Below are positions 7,818-12,858 of a stretch of DNA of 12,858 bases, piece by piece. The stretch covers positions 1 through 12,858 of the forward strand of contig JAGOGF010000067.1 in assembly GCA_017996845.1 (NCBI GenBank). Reading direction: 5' to 3'. Within the stretch, counting starts at the first letter, position 1. Each line of letters opens with the position of its first letter. The notes under the pieces are model-generated. The model searched no databases and had not been told where the DNA came from. It saw only the letters and a list, made by a program, of their open reading frames with translations. A program made the translations under genes and the position numbers. The DNA comes from Butyrivibrio sp. (GTDB lineage Bacteria > Bacillota_A > Clostridia > Lachnospirales > Lachnospiraceae).

Positions 7818-8309
7818 TTACTCTTCCTGATCTTCTTCACGCATCAGATCTTCGTTATTCACCAGTTCGCCTTCTACCATATCCACATACATATGCCCGT
7901 CCAGATGATCCAGTTCATGACAGATCGCTCTTGCCAGAAGTTCCGTTCCTTCGAGCTCATATACTTCCATATTCTGATCATAAGCTCTGACCTTAACGTA
8001 ATTTGGTCTTGTCACAACTCCTGATTTGCCGGGAAGACTCAGGCAGCCTTCATATCCTGTCTGTTCACCCTCTGTCTTTAGAATCTGCGGATTGATCAGT
8101 ACATGTGGATCTTCTCCTGTTGTATCAATTACAACAATTCTTTTCAACATTCCAACCTGCGGCGCCGCAAGCCCGACTCCGTTTGCCTCATACATTGTCT
8201 CAAACATGTCATCGATCAGTTCCGAAATTTTCGGTGTGATCTCTTTTACATCCTTGCACACACTTGTAAGGACTTCATCTCCGTATTCTCTGATTGTTCT
8301 GATTGCCAT
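7818..8309 (-). CDS. def: Def, peptide deformylase
   Basis: Peptide deformylase removes the N-formyl group from nascent proteins at the ribosome exit, using a ferrous or zinc ion. All three signature motifs are present: GVGLAAPQ (44-51), GCLSLPG (88-94, metal ligand Cys89) and HELDH (131-135, ligands His131 and His135 with catalytic Glu132). At 163 residues with a short acidic tail (REEDQEE) it resembles the shorter Def enzymes; I see none of the insertions typical of the long Gram-positive type 2 forms. The start ATG has GAGG 8 nt upstream. The gene is preceded by a 103-bp non-coding gap with a promoter-like sequence, so it may head its own transcript in addition to being read from the murE side. 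Confidence 0.97.
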   Translation of the reverse strand: MAIRTIREYGDEVLTSVCKDVKEITPKISELIDDMFETMYEANGVGLAAPQVGMLKRIVVIDTTGEDPHVLINPQILKTEGEQTGYEGCLSLPGKSGVVTRPNYVKVRAYDQNMEVYELEGTELLARAICHELDHLDGHMYVDMVEGELVNNEDLMREEDQEE

Positions 8310-8387
8310 TTCTCATTCCTCACTTCTGCTCGTTCTTCCACTATTTATGCCTGACAAAACCGATGCCGGCTGTATATTTTACATATT

Positions 8388-8416
8388 ATTATAATATATT
8401 TCCTTCACACTATTAA
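8388..8416 (-). promoter_or_regulatory. Candidate sigma-A promoter upstream of def
   Basis: On the minus strand, TTAATA (8411-8416, 4 of 6 bases of TTGACA, overlapping the priA stop codon) is followed after exactly 17 nt by a perfect TATAAT (8388-8393). The surrounding DNA is very AT-rich. This would start a transcript about 70 nt before the def ATG, giving def, fmt and downstream genes independent expression. It rests on consensus match only. Confidence 0.55.
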
Positions 8417-10671
8417 AACCCATTAATGGGGTCAAAGTCAAATTGTACCTGAAGACCCTTGAATTTACCGGCTTCTGTCAGTCTTCTGATATATCCTTCT
8501 GTTTGATCCTTGATATTGGTCAATACAGTATACTTTCCGCTTTTCGCATACAGAACCATTCGATATATATCATTTATTCTCCCGATTCCTGCAGATGCAG
8601 GTCCGATCAGAACCAAATCTGCTATGTGCAGATTTTCAAGTCCTGCACGAAGTCTTGTTGCAAACTGTATACCGGCATTTTCATCCTGCGCACAGATTTG
8701 AACTGCCATCATATGCGCCGCTGGCGGATAACGCAAAAGCTCACGATAAGCAATCTCTTCTTCATAAAATGCCTGATAATTCTGCATGGCAGCTGCAACA
8801 ATACTGTAATGTTCCGGCTGATAGGTCTGTATCACAACATTTCCTGACAGGGTTCCTCTTCCCGCCCTTCCGGCTGCCTGTGTCAGAAGCTGAAAGGTTC
8901 TTTCTCCGGCGCGATAATCACTGGCATTGAGTGACATGTCAGCTGCAAGAATTCCTACCAGTGTCACGTTTGGAAAATCATGTCCCTTCACAATCATCTG
9001 CGTTCCGACCAGAATATCCGCTTCCTGTCCCGCAAAAGCAGAAAGGATTTTCTCATAGCTGTCTTTTGTTTTGGTCGTATCTGCGTCCATCCGCAAGACC
9101 TTTGCCTGCGGGAAAAGACGATGCACCTCATTTTCAATTTGCTGCGTACCTGCCCGAAATGCAGAAACATATTTTGAGCCGCACACCGGGCATGTTTTGC
9201 TCACAGGTTCCTCATAGCCGCAATAGTGGCATACCAGCCTCCCCCCACGATGCTCGGATAAAGAAACATCGCAATGCGGGCATTTGAATACATGCCCACA
9301 GGCTCTGCAGGATACAAACCCTGCAAGTCCCCTTCGATTGATGAACAGCATCGTCTGTTCCTGCTTCTGCAGCCTGTCCTGCATATAACTTTGCAATGTT
9401 CTGCTGAACACCGAACGATTTCCTGCGTGCAGCTCATCCCGCAGATCTGCAATCTCAACTTCCGGAAGGCTTCCCCCTGTCAGTCTTTTGGTCAGTTCCA
9501 TCAGTTCATACTCTCCATGGAGTGCCCTGTAATAGGACTCCAATGAAGGAGTTGCACTCCCCAGAACCACACTTGCACCAGATGGCACCATCTGCGCAAG
9601 CGCGACTGCAGTCTCCCTTGCATGATATTTGGGCATCGTTTCACTTTTATAGGCAGGTTCATGCTCTTCATCAATAATGATCAGTCCCAGATTCGGAAAA
9701 GGTGTAAAAAGCGCTGATCTGGGTCCAATCATAATATCTATATCGCCTTTTCTTGCACGTTCAAACTGATCAAACTTTTCTCCCTGCGACAATGTCGAAT
9801 TCATGACTGATACGCTGTCCCCGAAATGCCGGTAAAAACGCATCAGCGTCTGATAGGTCAGTGCAATTTCCGGAATCAGCACAATTGCCTGTTTTCCGCG
9901 TTGCACTATTTCTTCAATTGCTGCGATATATACCTCGGTCTTTCCACTGCCTGTAATTCCGTGCACCAGATAGGTTTTGCGCAGTCCTTCATCATAATCG
10001 CGTGTGATTGTATCAACGATATTCTGCTGTTCGGCGCTCAGTACCTTGTCTGCATTTACAGAATTTTCTGTTTTGACGGGATTTCGGTAAAATTTTTCCT
10101 GTTCAATTTGGATTACCCCATGATCTGCAAGTGATTTCACTACTGCAGCCGAGACATTCAGTTTCCCTGTCACAAGTTCATAAGGCATTCTCCCTTCCGG
10201 ATCCGCAAGAAGTTCCTTCAAAAGCCTTGCGCGGGCATATTGCTTTTTTCTGTCACACTCATAATAGAATTCCTTTGCTTCACGCATTGGCATTTTCCAT
10301 ACGATAAATCTATGTTGCAGTTCCTTCTGCTTCTTATGGGCAGGAAGTACCGTCTTAAGCGCATTGATCATGGTCGATCCATACTGTTCTTTCATCCACA
10401 CCGCAAGTTTGATGAAAACAGCTTCTGCCGGAAGATTCTCATCTGCTATTCCGGCAATATCTTTGATTCTGTCCTGCGCAATCTCGGGCTGATGCGAAAG
10501 TGCTATCACATATCCCCTGCGAAGGTGGTTCCCCGCGCCAAAAGGAATCTGAACACAGGTTCCCATTTTTACCTCTGCGCGCAGATTCTCCGGTATTCTG
10601 TACTGGAAAGGCCGATCAACCTTTTCATGTGAAATATCTATAATAATACTTGCATAATATGTATCTGACAT
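8413..10671 (-). CDS. priA: PriA, primosomal replication-restart DNA helicase
   Basis: PriA recognises stalled or collapsed forks and reloads the replisome; it is a superfamily 2, 3'-5' helicase. Counting from the ATG at 10671 (752 residues), the order is: N-terminal DNA-binding domain (ASIIIDISHEKVDRPFQYRIP), Walker A GITGSGKT (238-245), DEEH box (334-337), GSATPS, then eight zinc-binding cysteines in four CxxC pairs (455/458, 464/467, 481/484, 494/497). The helicase motif QAAGRAGR lies at 598-605. The frame can also start 15 codons earlier at a TTG (10716) that overlaps the murE stop as TTGA and has AGGGA 5 nt before it. I prefer the ATG because family homology begins only just after it, although its own Shine-Dalgarno (GGAAAAG) is weak. 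The function is certain; the start is not. Confidence 0.96.
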   Translation of the reverse strand: MSDTYYASIIIDISHEKVDRPFQYRIPENLRAEVKMGTCVQIPFGAGNHLRRGYVIALSHQPEIAQDRIKDIAGIADENLPAEAVFIKLAVWMKEQYGSTMINALKTVLPAHKKQKELQHRFIVWKMPMREAKEFYYECDRKKQYARARLLKELLADPEGRMPYELVTGKLNVSAAVVKSLADHGVIQIEQEKFYRNPVKTENSVNADKVLSAEQQNIVDTITRDYDEGLRKTYLVHGITGSGKTEVYIAAIEEIVQRGKQAIVLIPEIALTYQTLMRFYRHFGDSVSVMNSTLSQGEKFDQFERARKGDIDIMIGPRSALFTPFPNLGLIIIDEEHEPAYKSETMPKYHARETAVALAQMVPSGASVVLGSATPSLESYYRALHGEYELMELTKRLTGGSLPEVEIADLRDELHAGNRSVFSRTLQSYMQDRLQKQEQTMLFINRRGLAGFVSCRACGHVFKCPHCDVSLSEHRGGRLVCHYCGYEEPVSKTCPVCGSKYVSAFRAGTQQIENEVHRLFPQAKVLRMDADTTKTKDSYEKILSAFAGQEADILVGTQMIVKGHDFPNVTLVGILAADMSLNASDYRAGERTFQLLTQAAGRAGRGTLSGNVVIQTYQPEHYSIVAAAMQNYQAFYEEEIAYRELLRYPPAAHMMAVQICAQDENAGIQFATRLRAGLENLHIADLVLIGPASAGIGRINDIYRMVLYAKSGKYTVLTNIKDQTEGYIRRLTEAGKFKGLQVQFDFDPINGF

Positions 10672-10712
10672 GTCTTTTCCGTTTTCCGAAATGATACTGT
10701 CTTTTATATCGT

Positions 10713-12215
10713 TCAATTTCTTCCCTGTTCTTTTCGCTCATCCAGAATTTCCTGAATCAGTTCACGCTCATCCATATGATGCTTTTCACCGCATATTTCC
10801 TGATAATCTTCATGTCCTTTTCCGGCAAGCACAATGATATCTCCCTGCTCCCCGTGATCAATTGCATATGCAATGGCTTCTTTTCTGTCCGGAATTTCAA
10901 TATATTTACCATCTGTTTTATTCATCCCGGTTTCAATGTCATGAATGATATCCATCGGATCTTCAAATCTTGGATTATCAGACGTAATAATTGTAAAATC
11001 AGCAAGCCTGCCACTGACCTCACCCATTTCAAATCTGCGCAGTTTGGATCTGTTGCCGCCACAGCCAAATAAGCATACCAGTCTCGCCGGATGATAATCG
11101 CGGAGCGTTGACAAAAGGCTCTTGAGTGCCATCGCATTATGTGCATAATCGATCATCATTGTAAACTCATCTGACACTTTAACCATTTCAATTCTGCCTT
11201 TGACTTTTGCTTTCCTGAGTGCCTGCGTGATTTCTTCCGGCGTACAGTCAAAATGCCGCGCAACCGCAATTGCGCAAAGTGCATTATATACGCTGAATTT
11301 ACCTGGTGTCGGCACCTCTGCGTGCAGATTAATCAGACCAACTGTATCAAAAAACACACCCAGTTCTCCCGGTTTATGAATATATGCAAGATTAACGGCA
11401 CGCAAATCAGCACTTTCTCCAATGCCATATGTCTCAAGAGTACAGGTATGATCTTCCATAACCTGTTCCATATGACTGTCATCGGCATTTGCAATTCCGA
11501 CTTTGCACTGTTTAAACAACATACCTTTGCAGTGCATATATTCATCAAAATCCTTGTGTTCATTTGGACCGATATGATCCGGTTCAATGTTGGAAAAAAT
11601 ACCGATATCAAAAATAAAACCCTGACTGCGATGCAGCATCAGCCCCTGGGATGATACTTCCATTACCACCGTGTCACATCCGGCATCCACCATCCTGCGC
11701 ATATACATCTGAAGGTCATATGATTCCGGTGTCGTATTGCTTGCCGGAATATGCTCCTCTCCGATCATAACTTCAATCGTTCCGATCAATCCCACTTTAT
11801 GCCCTGCATTTTCGAGCATACTGCGAATCAGATAGGTGGTCGTTGTCTTACCTTTTGTACCTGTAATCCCAATTGTCTTAAGCTTTTGCGCCGGGTTTCC
11901 AAAATATGCAGCTGAAATAAAAGCCATCGCGTACCGGGTATCTTTCACATGAATCACAGTCATCTGTGTTTCCTGGGGAAGATCTACATTTTCCTGTGTA
12001 ACAATTGCTGCAGCGCCTTTTTCCTGTGCCGCAGCAGCGAACAAATGTCCATCAAAGTTTGCTCCCTTTACACAGATGTAAAGACATCCATCTGATATTT
12101 TTCTGGAATCATTAACGACTTCACTAATTTCAATCTTTTCAGGATTGGCAATTCTGTCAGTATTACCAACAGTTGCCTTGTATTCCAGTTTTTCCAGTAA
12201 TTCGCTCAGTTTCAT
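10713..12215 (-). CDS. murE: MurE, UDP-MurNAc-tripeptide synthetase (probably meso-DAP adding)
   Basis: MurE is the cytoplasmic Mur ligase that adds the third amino acid to UDP-MurNAc-L-Ala-D-Glu using ATP. The 500-residue protein has the N-terminal UDP-binding domain (about 1-105), the ATP loop GTKGKTTTT (119-127), TTPES (161-165) and MEVSSQG (185-191). A Lys230 in HCKGMLF probably corresponds to the carbamylated lysine. The C-terminal domain has DYAHN, FGCGGNRS, DNPR (413-416) and GKGHEDYQ (465-472). DNPR is the motif associated with meso-diaminopimelate selection, so the product is probably the mDAP tripeptide. The central motif, normally close to DHLDYH, reads EPDHIGPNEH (211-220) and is two residues longer between the histidines. 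GAGG lies 7 nt before the ATG. It is the first gene of the operon, upstream of priA, not in the usual division and cell-wall cluster. Confidence 0.93.
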   Translation of the reverse strand: MKLSELLEKLEYKATVGNTDRIANPEKIEISEVVNDSRKISDGCLYICVKGANFDGHLFAAAAQEKGAAAIVTQENVDLPQETQMTVIHVKDTRYAMAFISAAYFGNPAQKLKTIGITGTKGKTTTTYLIRSMLENAGHKVGLIGTIEVMIGEEHIPASNTTPESYDLQMYMRRMVDAGCDTVVMEVSSQGLMLHRSQGFIFDIGIFSNIEPDHIGPNEHKDFDEYMHCKGMLFKQCKVGIANADDSHMEQVMEDHTCTLETYGIGESADLRAVNLAYIHKPGELGVFFDTVGLINLHAEVPTPGKFSVYNALCAIAVARHFDCTPEEITQALRKAKVKGRIEMVKVSDEFTMMIDYAHNAMALKSLLSTLRDYHPARLVCLFGCGGNRSKLRRFEMGEVSGRLADFTIITSDNPRFEDPMDIIHDIETGMNKTDGKYIEIPDRKEAIAYAIDHGEQGDIIVLAGKGHEDYQEICGEKHHMDERELIQEILDERKEQGRN

Positions 12216-12254
12216 TATTAGGCCTCATTTCTGCATTTAATTATTTTTTCAAAA

Positions 12255-12276
12255 TTTGAACACAATTTGAACACAA
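12255..12276. repeat. Two tandem 11-bp repeats in the murE leader
   Basis: The unit TTTGAACACAA on the plus strand (TTGTGTTCAAA on the minus strand) occurs twice in perfect tandem at 12255-12265 and 12266-12276. The 11-bp period is close to one helical turn, so a protein could bind both copies on the same face. The repeats lie 40-61 nt before the murE start. Their function is unknown, and chance duplication in AT-rich DNA is possible. Confidence 0.75.
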
Positions 12277-12282
12277 TTTACA

Positions 12283-12311
12283 GTTATATTAGATACAGGA
12301 TAGTTGATGAA
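12283..12311 (-). promoter_or_regulatory. Candidate promoter for the murE operon
   Basis: On the minus strand TATAAC (12283-12288, 5 of 6 bases of the -10 consensus) lies 17 nt after TTCATC (12306-12311, 3 of 6 for the -35). Transcription would begin near the tandem repeats and give a leader of about 60 nt. The -35 match is weak, and it sits in the centre of an inverted repeat, so an activator or repressor could be involved. This is a prediction from consensus only. Confidence 0.35.
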
Positions 12312-12320
12312 CTCACTATC
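12299..12320. promoter_or_regulatory. Inverted repeat over the candidate murE -35 region
   Basis: GATAGT (12299-12304) and ACTATC (12315-12320) are perfect inverted 6-bp arms around a 10-bp centre. The geometry suits a dimeric regulator better than an RNA hairpin. It overlaps the -35 element of the candidate murE promoter. No known operator consensus is recognised. Confidence 0.35.
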
Positions 12321-12344
12321 TCCCCCTCATAAGAAAACCGCAGG

Positions 12345-12366
12345 GCCCTCACATTTATGTGAGGGC
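12345..12366 (-). terminator. Strong hairpin, likely recJ transcription terminator
   Basis: Arms 12345-12354 and 12357-12366 are perfectly complementary over 10 bp (GCCCTCACAT and its reverse complement), allowing a 9-bp stem with a 4-nt loop. Weaker outer pairing comes from AACC and GGTT flanks. It begins about 18 nt after the recJ stop. On the minus strand the T-rich tail is displaced (CCTGCGG then TTTTCTT), so termination may be imperfect. On the plus strand the stem is followed directly by TTTT. Confidence 0.65.
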
Positions 12367-12378
12367 TTTTGTGGTTAT

Positions 12379-12395
12379 ATTTTCTCAAAGAAAAT
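12379..12395 (-). repeat. Small hairpin straddling the recJ stop codon
   Basis: ATTTTCT and AGAAAAT form a perfect 7-bp inverted repeat with a 3-nt loop, and the recJ stop codon lies within it. It is AT-only apart from one G-C pair and is therefore weak. It may assist the stronger hairpin that follows or may be incidental. Confidence 0.35.
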
Positions 12396-12858
12396 CGGTC
12401 ATCACAATCTGTAAAGATTCCCTTCCCTGATAACAATTGATATCCGGATAGTATGCCAGACTGATTTCCACTGCATTTTCCAGTTCGATATACATCCCAC
12501 TGTTCAATTTTCTTTCTGTCTCGATTCCATATTTTTCTATCAGAAAATTGGTCCATCTGCTCATATCTCCAAAATAGATCATATCATATTTCATTCCGTT
12601 TTCATCCATGATCTTATACTTTGCACAGTTTTGATTTTTCCCCATAATTTTTCCCGACAAAAGCTTAATATTTCTGATTGCAAATATGGGCCGGGTATTT
12701 CCGTTTCCAAAGGGTTCCAGAAGTGACACTTCCCTGACCAGTTTATCATTTGCATATAATAACGGCATCTCCATATCGATATGCAGAACCTCCTGAAAAT
12801 CAACTTCCTTCAGCGTACACGATGCGTTCAGTTTTTCACGTAAACGCCCGATATCTTC
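12385..12858 (-). CDS. recJ: RecJ, single-stranded-DNA-specific 5'-3' exonuclease (C-terminal 157 residues; start lies outside window)
   Basis: RecJ degrades single-stranded DNA from the 5' end in RecF-pathway recombination and in mismatch and base-excision repair. Only the C-terminal end is present; the frame stays open to the right edge. The fragment carries LLEPFGNGNTRPIF (46-59 of the visible part), matching the conserved LxPFGxGN motif of RecJ at the start of its C-terminal OB-fold. It ends with YQGRESLQIVMTDF, also typical of the RecJ OB domain. The catalytic DHH and DHHA1 domains would lie outside the window, so activity cannot be judged. It is followed by a hairpin and then murE, so it probably belongs to the preceding transcription unit. 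Confidence 0.88.
   Translation of the reverse strand, partial: EDIGRLREKLNASCTLKEVDFQEVLHIDMEMPLLYANDKLVREVSLLEPFGNGNTRPIFAIRNIKLLSGKIMGKNQNCAKYKIMDENGMKYDMIYFGDMSRWTNFLIEKYGIETERKLNSGMYIELENAVEISLAYYPDINCYQGRESLQIVMTDFL

Larger units (their letters stand above)
12216..12384 (-). other. Intergenic region between recJ and murE
   Basis: This 169-bp AT-rich region holds no convincing coding sequence. Reading in the direction of transcription, it contains most of a small hairpin that straddles the recJ stop, a strong hairpin (12345-12366), a dyad (12299-12320), a promoter-like sequence (12283-12311), two tandem 11-bp repeats (12255-12276) and the murE ribosome site. Each is listed separately. 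Confidence 0.8.

Noticed and set aside
8360..8372. Possible hairpin with T-run in the priA-def gap (CCG-GCAT-CGG then TTTT)
   Set aside because: Only three G-C pairs plus weak outer pairs, and the Ts take part in the pairing. Too unstable to call a terminator or riboswitch.
12284..12556. 90-codon minus-strand frame overlapping the recJ end and the intergenic region
   Set aside because: It is out of frame with recJ, whose C-terminal motifs are clear, and the sequence shows no protein-family features.
1..12858. Search by eye for mobile elements, CRISPR repeats, tRNA or rRNA genes and phage or defence genes
   Set aside because: No transposase, terminal repeats, spaced direct repeats, structured RNA genes or defence domains were seen. 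Apart from the intergenic stretches listed, the sequence is explained by housekeeping genes.

Overview
The window is a dense, one-directional block of bacterial housekeeping genes, all on the minus strand, so transcription runs from high to low coordinates. The moderately AT-rich DNA, strong GGAGG-type ribosome sites, use of TTG starts, a PASTA-domain Ser/Thr kinase and the gene order all point to a Gram-positive Clostridia member. Lachnospiraceae is the most likely family, but this is an inference from general knowledge and not from a search.

In transcription order the genes are: recJ (3' end only, cut by the right edge); a 169-bp intergenic region with hairpins, candidate promoters and an 11-bp tandem repeat; murE; priA; a 103-bp gap with a promoter-like sequence; def; fmt; a YugP-type membrane zinc peptidase; rsmB; rlmN; prpC; prkC; and rsgA (3' end cut by the left edge). 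From murE to rsgA the genes overlap or lie no more than about 50 bp apart, apart from the priA-def gap, so one long operon with a possible internal promoter is likely.

The segment priA-def-fmt-rsmB-rlmN-prpC-prkC-rsgA matches the conserved Firmicutes order known from Bacillus subtilis. It joins replication restart (PriA), initiator-Met formylation and removal (Fmt, Def), rRNA modification (RsmB, RlmN), 30S maturation (RsgA) and the PrkC/PrpC kinase-phosphatase pair that monitors the cell wall. Two differences stand out against B. subtilis: a YugP-like peptidase sits between fmt and rsmB, and murE with recJ lies upstream of priA. This places a peptidoglycan-precursor ligase in the same transcription unit as the muropeptide-sensing kinase.

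I found no mobile element, CRISPR array, tRNA, rRNA or phage gene, and no clearly novel multi-gene system. The more interesting details are the PrkC architecture (a highly charged juxtamembrane stretch and an unassigned C-terminal extracellular domain), the variant central motif of MurE, the murE leader region, and start-codon choices that shorten several genes relative to their longest open frames.
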